A DNA stretch of 64,000 nt from Pyrrhoderma lamaoense (lineage: Eukaryota; Basidiomycota; Agaricomycetes; Hymenochaetales; Hymenochaetaceae), in assembly GCA_002794735.1 (NCBI GenBank), contig NBAZ01000004.1, positions 1,798,001-1,862,000 of the forward strand. Direction: 5' to 3'. Positions within the stretch are counted from its first letter, which is position 1. The number at the start of each line of letters is the position of its first letter. The translations under genes and the position numbers were made by a program. The notes below the pieces were generated by a model. The model searched no databases. It had not been told where the DNA came from and saw only the letters and a program-made list of their open reading frames with translations. Below are positions 1-12,091 of the stretch, piece after piece.

Positions 1-2012
1 CAGAAAGTGCCAAAGAAGGTTAGTGTTAAGCGAGATCGCTTTTGAAATATCGGATCGCCTTTGACCTCATTGCTTCGTTTCAGATTTTAGCTATGGATGA
101 TGGTACTTTCCCTGCATTGCTGAAAACACTTTCTGACTCTTCAGACGAGGTGATAAAACATGATCTACAACTTCTTGCACAAATCTCTTCAAGTTCAGAA
201 GAAAGCTACTTCAAATCCTTTATGGTGAACCTTCTAGGGTTATTCAGTACTGATCGCAGATTACTGGACCATCGTGGAAGCCTGATTATCAGACAGTTGT
301 GCTTGAATTTGAATACGGAGCGGATTTATCGTACACTAGCGGAATTCTGGAGAAGGAGGAGGTTCGTTCGCATATTGCCTTTGTTATGATGATCTATTGA
401 CAATATGAAAGGATCTGGAGTTTGCGAGTGTTATGATTCAGAAATTAAATCTGATTTTAATCACGTCTCCCGAGCTCGCAGAGTTCAGGCGCCGTCTGAA
501 AAACCTTGAAACACGGGTATGTACATAAGCTTTTACCCCTATAAATTCTCGTATTCAATTCATTACCTAATGCAAACAGCAGGACGGACAAGCACTATTC
601 ACTACTCTATATCGATCGTGGTGTCATAATGCCGTCGCAGTCTTCGCATTGTGTCTTTTGGCTCAAGCTTATGAACATGCAGCTAATCTTCTATCTATCT
701 TGTGAGTAATTCGCTTCGATCTCTGGGAGACAAATTAAAAACTCACATTAAATTATGATGCCGTTTACTTCCAGCGCTGATCTAGAAATAACGGTTCAAC
801 TTCTTGTGCAAGTAGACAAGCTCGTTCAATTGATCGAATCTCCTGTATTTACGTGTAAATATCCAAAACTCTCTTTTCCTCTGATGATCTGCCGTCGCTG
901 CCGACCAATTAACTCATCTTAAATATAGACCTTCGTCTCCAACTTCTTGAGCCTGAAAAACATCCGTACTTATTCAAGTGTTTGTATGGACTTCTCATGC
1001 TTTTACCGCAAAGTTCCGCGTTCGTTTCATTGCGAAACAGATTGAATGCCGTCAACTCGGCTGGATTCTTGCATATTGCTCCCAAGTCGTGAGTTTCCCT
1101 TCTCTTGACTCGCATATACTTCTTTTGGCATCGTTTCCTTGTTCCAAGTTTACTCTTCTTTCGGTTTTGAAGGGGATTTTGTACCTGTGTGGCTTCTCTA
1201 TGACATTCATATATTAGATATTAGGCATCACTATCTAACGCCTCTATTCACTTTGGCTTTCATTTACTTATACCTAAACTCTAACTCGTACTAACTTTAA
1301 TGGACATTTCTGGTCGTTTGGAGTCCGTTTCACATTATTACTATCATCTTTCCCAAATACAATGATTAACATACTGACTTTATACCCATTTGCACGTGTA
1401 CTACACAGGACTTACTCCGGACGATCCAAGTTTGGAAGAGGCGGTGAAGAGATCAAATGGCAAGACCTATTGACGCATTTTCGGTCTGTGCAACTCCGTC
1501 ATGAGAAAGCGCGAAGGGGTGAGGAGCATTCTGTTTTTAGCTCGGGGACCGGGTCAGGGGCCGGTGGTAGTAGTGGCGGGGCTGGAGGGGCTGGAGAGAG
1601 GGGTGCGGGAGCGATGGCGGGAACGGACAGGGGTGGTGACAAGGCCGGGAGTGGTACACGACCTGGGATAAGGAGGCGGGTGACTGGTGCTGGTCCCGGG
1701 ACAGGAGGTGAAGGTGTGGCCACGCCGAACAGCACTGGTACTGCCGGATCAAATACTAATACGGGAGCAGGATCAGGAGACCAAACAAGACGTAGTGGCA
1801 CTGCTGGGAGTGTAGGTAGTGGGATCTTGTCGCCATTGAACCCTAGAAGGGTCGCTAGTCCGAGTGCGTTGTTGAATTTCGCTGCTTCTTCCCAACCTGG
1901 AGGACCGGGCGGTATTGGCTTTGGGTTAAGTACGGGTATGGGAGGAGGAAGTACAAGGCCTAAGAGTCCTTCACCTCAGGTTCAGAGGAGTCGCAGGCTA
2001 CCCGGGAAGTAA
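1..2012 (+). CDS. VAC14: VAC14, vacuolar PI(3,5)P2 regulatory scaffold (3' part)
   Basis: VAC14 is the HEAT-repeat scaffold that holds the Fab1/PIKfyve lipid kinase and Fig4 phosphatase on the vacuole membrane. The 5' end lies outside the window. Exons I can join: 1-18, 84-361, 412-516, 583-701, 775-854, 929-1088 and 1409-2012. They give the conserved blocks [67 protein letters not shown] and [17 protein letters not shown], in family order. Introns are 50-74 bases except the last (320). The protein ends in about 160 residues rich in Gly, Ser and Thr that I do not associate with the family core. One oddity: near 342-346 the reading frame must shift by one base to continue from the RIYRTLAE block into ILEKEE, as if GAAATT had become GAATT. 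The family call is firm; whether the break is real is not. Confidence 0.93.
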
Positions 2013-5000
2013 GATCAGGGAAGCTGATGTTTCCCTGAAGGATATGGAAGGCTAGGGGAGTAGAGCGGTGGAGGAAAAATAGGGAAGCTATTGTATTATG
2101 TTTTCTGTCTTATTCTCCTTTTTCTCTTTTTGATTTTGATCACACACAATTCCCAGGGTTAATTCAATTTGATACCCATACTGCAATCTATATTTCTTTT
2201 TCTTTCGTCTTTTTTCATTTTTTGCTTATCTCTCTCTCTCTCCATATACTGTTTTACTTATCGTTCATCCATGACGTATTCAATATCCTACTCCTATTCA
2301 TAGGACTTGAGATAGATACATATATCTGTAGTTCTATAGTTTGCTGTACGTTTATACTCTCATTCTATTTTGTTATATTACTGCCATTATTATCGCTGTC
2401 ACGACTTACTTCTCTCTTCGTTCCTTCTATTCTTCATTGCTGTCTTTCTTTACTTTCCTTTCCTCTCGAGTCCGAGCCTCTTCTTTTCTTAACTTGTAAG
2501 TAATGTATTAATAGAAACCTAGGATAAGCAGCGTCAGGAGACAAGCAAGTCAATGATATAGCAAATGACTTATGGAATACTTCCAACATGTGGTTTATGG
2601 GGGTATAACCATAGGAGATCCCTAACTAACATCGGCTTCCCTTGAACAAATAGGGGTTCGGCGATAACATAGATTGATATGTCAGCCGTATTGCATGCAA
2701 CACTTGCGGGGAGGTGGTTAGATAATTGTATTAAACAACATAACAATCCTTCATTTCCTCCTTCTCCATTTCATTGGCTCCGCTAGTTCCGTTTGCATAG
2801 TAATTCACATACATACCATGTTATATCGTTAAAATATATTATATCATATCATATCATATCACATATACCCTACAATGAATAATACAATTAGATTGTTGCT
2901 ATACATGACTTGTCTCTGTCATGATGTCATCAGAAACTCGGCATTCCCCTCCTCCCCTCTCCTCCTTCCCCTCCTTCATCGTCGTCCGACATCATTTCGG
3001 AGGTCCACCTCTTCTCTTCTCTTGCGGCACGAGGAGAAGAGAAGATAGTACTAAATTACAAGAAAAGCTATGGTATCAGAAAAAAAAGGAAATTGGTTTT
3101 CGAGTACTTGGAGCTAGGTATTGATATTTGAATTGTGATTATCTATGATTACATGCATTTGTATATGTTTATTGTATGTTACATGTGACAAGTCAAGTAA
3201 ACTTTATGATGTGCATACATATATATGTATATATGCATTGTAACAAAGTTTGTGAGTACCCGATGTTGATGTCATGATATTATATATGGAGAGAGGAAGA
3301 GACCGAGGGAAGGGACTCTTAAGCCGAATTGAACTCAAGATCTGATAACTCATGTACTATTGAACTCAAACACCTCATACTCAGATGCCGACGTAAACCT
3401 ATTGATCCAGATCTGGTTATTCTAATTCTCTATTGAGCTTGTTATGAGACACGTTCCGAAGAGGAACGCCCAAAGGCAAGCTCTCTCAGAAGAGAACCTA
3501 GAAGACTCAGCGGCCGAGAACTCCTTAAGATACAAGGATAGAGAAGAGAAACTAGTAGAAAGGAAAAGAATCAGAATCAGAAATTGAAGAAGTAACGACT
3601 GTTGATGAAAAAGGTAAAGTGTTGCCATAGGAAGGAATATGATAGGAAGACAAAGGAAGAAGAGGAGGAAGGGCTCTAATTGTATTTGTATGTATGATGT
3701 ACTACCACGATAGAAAGCTTCTGAAAGAGAAAAATAAGGAAAATCAGATAGGCTAAAAGTACAGTACATACAACGATGATATTTAATTACTATGAGAATA
3801 ATATGTTGTTGACGTCTGGACGCTGGATACTGGCAAAACAGAAGTTTGTCGTAACACGTTACCGTGGGAGATGATGGATGAGATGGGTTCGTCCTCGGAT
3901 CCGCAACACGGTGACCCCATCAACTGGCATGTTCCGTCTCTGTTTCTGTTTCTGTTCTTGTTTTATCTCTTTGAAAAAGTATGTAAAGTGTGACTCGCCT
4001 GTCAAACCTGTCCGTTTTCTGAGCGTTTTACTTTTAGTTCACGTTCCTTGGTGAGTTGAAGCGCCCAAGCAGCTTGCTCGTCCCGCATCAGGCACAAATT
4101 ATTCCGTCCCGTTTCCCTCGGGTCCCTGTCAGCCCTGTGCTGCCCTCGGAGACACGGGAAACGCTGATAATTCGTAGACTCGGGAGCTCGGAGCTCGGAC
4201 TCTTCTCGGAACTTCTGTGTTGAATAAACTCTGTTTCTTGGTTACTCGTCTAAAACTTTAATCGAACTATATGTTACTAAGCTGATGATTACTGCTACTT
4301 GTATTGTAACTTCTATAAAATCAGTCTTAGTTATGCTATTGTGTTACACATTTTAAGGAGTCTTTTGAGGACAAAGAGAAGAAGTTAAAGCTCAAGAACG
4401 AAATAAGGTACCAAGTAAGGTAAAGAGAGGAGACATCGAAAGTAGACAAGAAGGAAAGAAAAAGAAAAAGGAAGTTGAAATGACCACGAAGTAAGGATCA
4501 CAACAAATACACGGCGTTCTCCAGGCCGCACCCTCTGGATCTCCGTCATTACTCATCCCGACCCGACCGATTGACCCGAGCCGAACTTACCGACCGAAGG
4601 CCCATATGCATACTCACAAAGTTCATTATTACTTGTTAGAATTACATGTTTGCCGTTTGCCGTCTCTGCCGACATATGAATTATCGTCGCATACTTTGTC
4701 CCTCATCTACTCTCGAAATCTGTCTCTGTCTCTGTGCCGAACTTATTTTTATCCTCCTCCTCCATTTCTCTCCTGTTTTACTCATTGTGCATGATGTTTC
4801 TTCTACCCGCAGATGTTGAAGCCGAAGAATTTGTAAAGGTGAGATTGGGGGGGGGGATGTCTGAAAAAAAAAACTGACGTAGTTGTTGACGTTAAACCAT
4901 CAACTAAATAACCAAGTATTGAAGTAAACTCAACGTTTTACTCCCTAATAGTAATACAATCAGTCGTCGTTTTCATTTCATTTCATTCTTTCTCTCATGT

Positions 5001-8000
5001 AAAACTTATCTCGCCCATCTACGTTTCCCAACATCCACTGATCCCTGATCCACCATACTAATACTAAAAATCATCATCAACGAGAAGGGAAAAAAAATCT
5101 TCCCAACTTCCAACGAGCGCCCTGCGTTGCGGTTCCCCCCCCCCTTTTTTTTACACGACTTTTCTTTCCCTGCCATATCGGCATTTAGCAGCACCAGAAA
5201 CAGAAAGAATTTAAAAAGATAAGTAAAAAAATAAGGCATCTCGGCACCGTTGTATCTAAATTTACTACTCTGGGCGGGGGGGGGGGCGCAGGGTATTCTT
5301 AGATTGATATAACTATAGATATAATATCATTAGTTGTGTGTAATGTGGTGTGTAGGTTACGGTCGAAGGATAAGCAAGTAGAGATGGATGGATGGATGGA
5401 TGAATGGAGGATGACGATGACGATGACGATGATGGATATAAGATATCATATAGGAGACACAACTTCCCTCCCCTCCCCTCCCTCACTCGCTGTATGTATC
5501 TCGTTTCTTAGAGGACACTAATTAATGCGAAGATAAAGTAAGTGAAGCAGATGAAAATAATTTCCCTCATAACCCCCTTCCCCCCCATCCTTTCTTTCTC
5601 CCATCGTCTCTTAGGAAAATCAGGGCAGAGAAGGAAGATCCCGATCCACAGGGGTGAATGAGGATGGGAGAGGGGGGGGGCTGAGGCTGAGGCTGAGATT
5701 GATTTACGAGATTAATGCATAGTTATTACAAATCCCCAAATCAAAATTTAAAAAAAAACGGTAGAGAGAAATAAGGGAAGAGAGACGGTGAGAAGAGGGT
5801 CCAACGCCTATGGCTATGGCTATTATTGAGCGTAGAGATGTAGATGTAGGCTTAGGCGTAGGTAATTGGGGGGGAGGAACGTTCATTGTTTACACCTCCA
5901 TCATTCATCCACCCCTCCTCCCGCTTCACAAACCCTTTTCCCCTTTCACTCTCCACTTTTCAAATCACAACTCATTTGTATCTCATCTCTAACTAAAAAT
6001 AACTCGCTCGGAGATGCCGAGGTTGAAATTTGAAATATGTATTTAAAACAAAAAAGGGGGAGGAGTGTGAACGGAACACACGGGAAAAACGGGAAACGGG
6101 AAACGGGGAAAGGGGGACGGAGAAGAGTGAGGTAGGGGGGTTAGCGTATATTTATAATTAAATGAATATCAGACGTTATAGATGTTACAGATGTTACAGA
6201 TGCTGGATGCTAGACGTTACAAATGTATATTTAGAATGAGGACGGCACGGGTAGTGCGTACGGGAGTACAAAAGTTTCTTCGTAAGGAAAACTAATTATA
6301 GAAAAAACATTAACGAAAAGAACTAGCACTACTAGTCAAGATTGAGCAGAGCTTGATTGGTAACCACTTGGTCTATGTCTTAGGTCTCGATATTGGATAG
6401 TCGGGCGACTTGCATATGGTGTGTGCCGTAACCTATGGATGATTATCTGTTGAAAGTAGATGGAACATGTTTTTTTGGGGGAATGGTTGTTAAAGGATGG
6501 AATATAAATGAGGTTCTTGGATGGGAGAAGGTATCGTCTACGAGCCTTTTTCCTTACCATACATACATAATTACATATATGATAATCAGATATATCCGAA
6601 TCATCGAGCCATGAGAGACTCGATGGGTAAGAAAGTGTGTGGTATGATATTGTGTGTATGTGTATGTACTCGTACAGTCACAAATTTTCTTCTTCTCCTG
6701 TTTCAAGCTAACTAAGTATTGTAGCGTGGTATGGATATAGTGCTGTATATTCCGAAGACTAGAAGACTAGTAGACTAATTAGTAGTAGTAGTAGCAGTAA
6801 CAGTAGCAGTATCAACCTTATCACTACTTCTACTACGTCCAAATCCGTTAGTAGATTTATCACAGTTAGCGTGTGGTGTGTATTTCTATCTATCTATCTT
6901 TCTTTTTTTGTTGATACTTTGATAATTTGATACGCTGATCTTAGTCGTGTACGAACGTACAATCCCCCCCCCCCACCCCTCCCCTTCATGGATAGACCTT
7001 TTGGTCTTATGTCAGTCGGTCATCGTCCGTTGGCTCATATGTTCCCAAGTTTTCCAAGACGGTCATGATCCTTGATTGACGGAGTTCTCGTACAGTGTGT
7101 ACCTTAAACTACTACCTATTCATCCCATTCACCTATTCAATCATAAATCACATAGCCATAAGAGAAAGGAGGGGGGGGGGGAAAGGCCAAAATATGTATT
7201 TTTCATTTTCTTTTCAAATCAAATACCATTTGCTCGGTAAGAACTAAGAACACAACCAACTTAGGCATGAAAGAAAACACGTTGAGAGTACGAATTGATT
7301 GAGTGATGTGTGCGTTAAACATGTGTTTTGAGATGATTATGTGTTCTGTTTATTGTATCTTATGTTATGTTATGGCTATGTAAGGTATGTAGGTGGGTAT
7401 CGAGGGACTGCGAGGTATACATGTGTCGTCTAGAGATTAGTGTTGTTCATTATTATGCTGTTTCGTTACATCATAGATAGAATGGTTTGATGTATATGCT
7501 ATACCAGAGACAGAGTTTATCGAAGTAACAGATTCATACACATCCACACTATATGGGACTCAGCTGAAGTTATTCTTTCGTGATTTCCTCGCTCGCTTGA
7601 TATGACATGTATAAACGCAAGTGTGTAAGAGAAAGTGCGTGTGTATAGTATGTTCTCTTTTTGTGTTTGTGATAGTCTAGTCTAGTTTTAGGACGTGAAC
7701 GTGAAATATAAATATCGAGTAAAGCCATTAAACCATTTAACATAAAACATAAAACATAAAGAAGGAGACGGAGAAAGGCCAACCAAGTCCGTCTTTCGCT
7801 CCCAAACGCATAAGTTTCAGCTTTAGAAGAACGAATGAACGAACGAACGGCTCATCTCCTGTTTTCAGTTTTTCCGTTTTCCGTTTTTTCCGTTTTTTCT
7901 TTCTTAGTCGACGACACAAGAGTGCTTAGCACGTCGAGATGATATCATGCAAACGCAAGAGATGGGAAGGAGAGACCGTGAATCTCCTTCGCGTGTATCG

Positions 8001-9254
8001 GAGAGATTAAGATTCCGAATGGGAGGGAGGGGAGAGTTCCCGTTCTGTCGGTTCGGCTAGACTACTCACTCTCGGGTTGACTGGTTAGCTGAATGAATGG
8101 GCTGGACAGACTGGAATGGCAGGGATCCTTTGAATGACCGCTTTGTTCAGGGGTCGGGGGGTTAGGTCAATTCACGATTAATGTGGGATCGTTGAATGTA
8201 TATGAAGAATGAGAATGAAATGTGTAGTAGCGTTTTACGGCTAAGCTACTGACTACTGCTAGTAACCTGTGTTTGAAGGTAGTGAATTGCACGCGAGAGG
8301 GAGGGAAATTTAGGGAAGAATAGTATAATACATCGGATCTGTGAAGGAGCTATATGATACCCTATGTCGGGAATGAAGATTTTGCGGAGGCAAGGAGGAG
8401 GGTAAATAGATGATTGGATTGGTTGATGTGGATACAAGAGCATAGATACAGGAGTAGAGAGGGATGGATACAATGAGACACGGGGAAAGGAAGGCCGAAA
8501 GTGGTAGTTCTAGCGTGTGGTTATGGTAGGTATAGAGTAGGGATAGGTGCCGAACAAAAAAAAAAGTAAGGGAAAAGCGGTGAAAGCTGGCCGGGTGAGT
8601 TATTTTATCCACATTGTAGTATAATTATATAATACATTGTATCTGGTTTCGGCACGGGAGAATGCATTCTGCGTTACAAGGCTGTTAGAGACTTTAAAGT
8701 GCTATCGATGACTGACGATAGCTTGCCACAGGACGAGCCGCAAAAGGAAAGAGGAGCGGGTGCGTTGTGAGACGGGCGCGCGCGATTGCAAGAACAAGCC
8801 GGATGGCTGTGAAAGTGGTTGAGCGCATGGATCAGGGGCGGGCAAATGAAGCCGAGAAAGGAAAGAAGAGGGTCATACGGGCCGGGCATAGAATTGTCGA
8901 TCTCTGAATCTGCGATCTCAGGAAATATGGATATTGTATTAGATTGTGTTTTGATTTGTTTAGAGGCCATAACCTCTCCCTCGAGCGCGCGGGCGGGGCG
9001 GGAACTTTCCGCTTGGCAATCCTCCTGGCTGGCTGGGGGGGGGAATGAGCGGCTGGCAATGACTCCCCGTCCATTTCGCCCTTTTGTTCCAGTTGCTTTA
9101 AATATGACCCTTCCTCCTCTCCTTCCCGTTTCCTCCCCGCTCATCCCTTTCCCTGTCCTCCTCCCCCCTTTCGCCTTTTTCACTAATAGCCTTTCCCTTT
9201 CGCTCTTTACCTAATCTCGACAGTGGGGTCCTGTCCTATAGCATCTTACCCGAC
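2013..9254. other. Long gene-free interval with low-complexity DNA
   Basis: I find no credible gene in these 7.2 kb. The short open frames are repetitive Leu/Ser/Phe or Pro/Ser translations of CT-rich DNA and do not chain through introns. The interval holds an ATATC array (about 2841-2862), a GATG array (about 5385-5410), a TGACGA array (about 5410-5432), TAG repeats (about 6780-6815), CT-rich tracts (about 2100-2500, 4600-4800, 5460-5600, 9080-9220) and several G or C runs of 9-11 bases (about 4847, 5136, 5276, 5678, 6964, 7171, 9036). It may include VAC14 3' UTR and an extended regulatory region for the chitin deacetylase, or unrecognised non-coding transcripts. Confidence 0.7.
6082..6116 (+). 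other. Putative G-quadruplex motif
   Basis: Five G-tracts of 3, 3, 3, 4 and 5 bases are separated by loops of 3-6 A-rich bases, which meets the usual sequence rule for an intramolecular quadruplex on the + strand. It lies in the gene-free interval, about 3.2 kb upstream of the chitin deacetylase start. Folding is inferred from the motif only. Confidence 0.55.
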
Positions 9255-9328
9255 TATATTAAAAGGGAGGCAATACAAGTAGCATACACTCTCCGCCATC
9301 CTCGTCTCCCCCTTCCCTCTCATCAATT
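9255..9328 (+). promoter_or_regulatory. Core promoter of the chitin deacetylase
   Basis: A TATATTAAAA box at 9255-9264 lies about 65 bases before the ATG and is followed by a pyrimidine-rich leader with CTCTCC and CCCTTCCCTCTC, as is common around start sites in these fungi. A further CT-rich block lies at about 9080-9220. Confidence 0.6.
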
Positions 9329-11013
9329 ATGGTCCTCCTTTCGGCTCTTGCTTCGGCACTTGCTTTCTCTACGCCTTTCATTCCATCTGTTCACGCTCAT
9401 CCTCTCGCAGGTCATGATCACTCTGAACAGTCATCTATCCCTCTCCCAGGCCAATGGTATCAACATGAAGATCACCCAGTACATGATCTCTTCCGTAGAA
9501 ACCCTCTCGGAAAGAGAGATGGTAACGATACTTTCCTACCTGTAGGCTCATCACGTAAGTAGACATACAACGTCCCCTCTCAGTTCTCTTTCTCTCTTTC
9601 CCTCTATTCGTGTAAACGTTTTGTAAAAGTTCACTGTAAGCGTTCACTCGGGTTTCACGCCCGCTCAACACCGACGCCGCCGACATCTTTTTTCATTAAA
9701 GACGAAAAAACTTTCCCATACAAACGCTAATCATCGTTTTCTCTTCTCCGTATTCTTCGCTCCTATATCCTTATCTTCTCTTTTCTCACGATCATCTTCT
9801 TCGAGGAATTAAAACAAACAAATTAACTAACTAAAACGTGTTTGATATTTTTCCTTTTTTTTTTCACCGTTTGAATTACAGAATGGGCGGCTCAGTATCC
9901 CACGAGTTGGGCGCTTACAGAAGCTGATGTTCCACAAGCTTGGGTATCTGCTCTGAACACCGCGATTGATGCCGGAAAGATTCCTTCTTATGCACCATCT
10001 ACGGCAGATCCCAACGGTGGCGTACCTAACTACGCTAGCGGAGTCAATCGTAACTCACCAGACGTCTGTGCCAACTCGGATCGAGAGTGTAGGATCCCTC
10101 AGGACATATGGGATGCTCCAGACGGTTACATCGGGATCGGTTTCGACGATGGTCCAACTCCCGACTCTCCAAAGTTATACGACTTTTTAAAGCAGAACAA
10201 TCAGAGTTCGACTCAGTATATGATTGGGAGTAACATTCACGATAACTGGCAGGAGTTCCAGATGGCTTATAATGATCTTGGATTGGATATCGCTGTTCAT
10301 ACTTGGACTCATCCGATGATGACTACCAAGACGAACGTGGAGGTGCTTGGAGAGCTTGGATGGACGATGCAAATCATTTATGATTCGACTAATGGGAAGG
10401 TCCCTAGGTTCTGGAGACCACCTTATGGTGATATCGATACTCGTGTTAGTGCGATCGCAAGAGAGGTGTTTGGAATGAAGGCTATCTTATGGAACCAGGA
10501 TACAGAAGATTGGTCCATGTCCGACTCCCCACCCGGTACCTCTCTCGACCAAATCGAGAAGGAAATGACGACATGGTTATCAGGTTCCAAATCCCCCGGT
10601 TTGATCATCCTCGAACACGAGTTGACGAACGATACGATCCAAGCGTTCATCAACGCTTGGCCGATGATTGCACAGAACGGATGGAAGCCGGTTAGTCAGA
10701 CGTTGTTGAACGATACTTGGGGACTGTTTACCAAGAAGATGATGACGATGATGATTCGGAAGATGGTGGTGATGATGATGATGAAGGGACGGATATAATC
10801 TTTGGTAGCTTGTTCCAGTCGGCCAGTTCGACGTCTACTTCTACGACGAGTAGCAGTGGTAGTGGTACAACGACTGGAAGTGGTGCTCATACTTCCTCGA
10901 CTGGTCAATCGGATCAAGGAAACGCAAGTTCAGGAGCGGATAGAAGTTCGATCGTTAATGGCGGTGCACTTTCGTTGTTCGTCGCTATCGGTTTCTTCCT
11001 CGTTCTCGCTTAA
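9329..11013 (+). CDS. Chitin deacetylase, CE4 family, probably GPI-anchored
   Basis: Removes acetyl groups from chitin to give chitosan in the wall. Exon 1 (9329-9554) encodes a signal peptide (LLSALASALAFSTPF region, cut near VHA). Exon 2 starts at 9882 after a 327-base intron, much longer than most here. NodB-domain motifs are in order: GFDDGPT (metal-binding and catalytic Asp), HTWTHPMM (metal-binding His), RFWRPPYGD, LWNQDTEDW and a C-terminal ILEHE. After the domain comes an Asp-rich tract, a Ser/Thr/Gly stalk, and a hydrophobic end (ALSLFVAIGFFLVLA) typical of a GPI signal. To reach that tail the frame must gain one base near 10727-10729 (TTT probably short of one T). Without it, the frame ends in an implausible Met/Lys-rich stretch. 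Resembles the Cryptococcus Cda proteins; which paralogue is unclear. Confidence 0.93.
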
Positions 11014-12062
11014 TGTCCGACGATTTCCTGAACTTTTTCTTCCCTCGTCCTTTCCAATATGAAATATCATCCCATCTGTTCCGTCTTCCCCTCCCTATCA
11101 TTCAATAGCTATCTATCTCATCTGTTTTTGGATATCTAGGGACCATTTTTTTTTCAAATCTTGTTCTCAATCTCGCTTTTACTTAAAACGGTCGTGTTCT
11201 GTTTCTTTCACCTTGTTACTCGTTTATGACCTCCGACACCTCCTATCCATCATCTTCACTCTACACGCAACTTGTTTCTTCCTATCGCATCGTTATCATC
11301 GTCACGCAACACAACACAACCTCCCCCAAAAAATGGACACTCCTAATCACATAGTAGAGCCACACAACACAACACAACACAAAGATTCCCCCACCCATCC
11401 TATGCTCTTCCGTTTTCTCTATCTCTCTATTTCGGGGTACAAACTTTCTTTTTTCCCTTCCTCTTATAAGATCTTTGTGGGACTTTCCGCCTTATTTTCG
11501 GGTAATTTCTTTCTTTTTTTTACTCCTCCTCCCCTCCTTCTTCGTATGCTCTTTGCTTTGCTTATTCCGCTTTTTCATTTCACTTTTCTTTTGACTGGGA
11601 CTTTATATACATAGCTTTCTATCTGGATTTCTAATAATAAGGGAAAAGGATAAAGGAGATAAGGCCTCCGGAGGGTTAGGATGGATGATCTTCTGCTTCG
11701 TTTTTGGCGATGGCAATGGAAGACCCCCCCCTCTCTCTCTCTACAACCCCCATCCTCCCTCCTTTAATCTTTTTCCCTTTGCTTTGCTTTGCTTTCGCAA
11801 CCGCCATTTTGTTATTTTTGTAGGTCAAACTCTCCCCCTCTTTTCTCTAGTTTTACTTTCTTTTGGTCAATCGTCTTTTCTTTTGATGCTTTTGACCGTT
11901 TCGTTCGTTCGTTCTTTCCTTCCTTCGTTCTTTTTTTTCGTCTCACACTAGAGAAAGACGGACACCCGATACTCGATACCCGATACCGATGTACGTCGTC
12001 TCCTCATCCTCATCCTCGCTTCATCTACTGCTCTGCTTGTTAGCGTTGATAGAAGAGGGTTA

Positions 12063-12091
12063 GGGGAGGGCGAGGGCGGGGAGGGCGAGGG
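12063..12091 (+). other. Strong G-quadruplex motif
   Basis: Six consecutive G-tracts (4, 3, 3, 4, 3 and 3 bases) with loops of one to three bases, on the + strand about 1.05 kb after the chitin deacetylase stop. Very short loops predict a stable fold. It sits at the end of the CT-rich block. Confidence 0.65.

Noticed and set aside
1499..1801. 100-codon Pro-rich open frame antisense to the end of VAC14
   Set aside because: It mirrors the G-rich low-complexity tail of VAC14; no domain or splice context.
8674..9214. Overlapping open frames on both strands just before the chitin deacetylase
   Set aside because: CT-rich promoter DNA gives long frames on both strands; composition is repetitive and neither has a recognisable motif.
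11213..12043. Several Leu/Phe/Ser-rich + strand frames of 80-130 codons
   Set aside because: They come from pyrimidine-biased DNA, overlap in different frames and lack protein-like composition.
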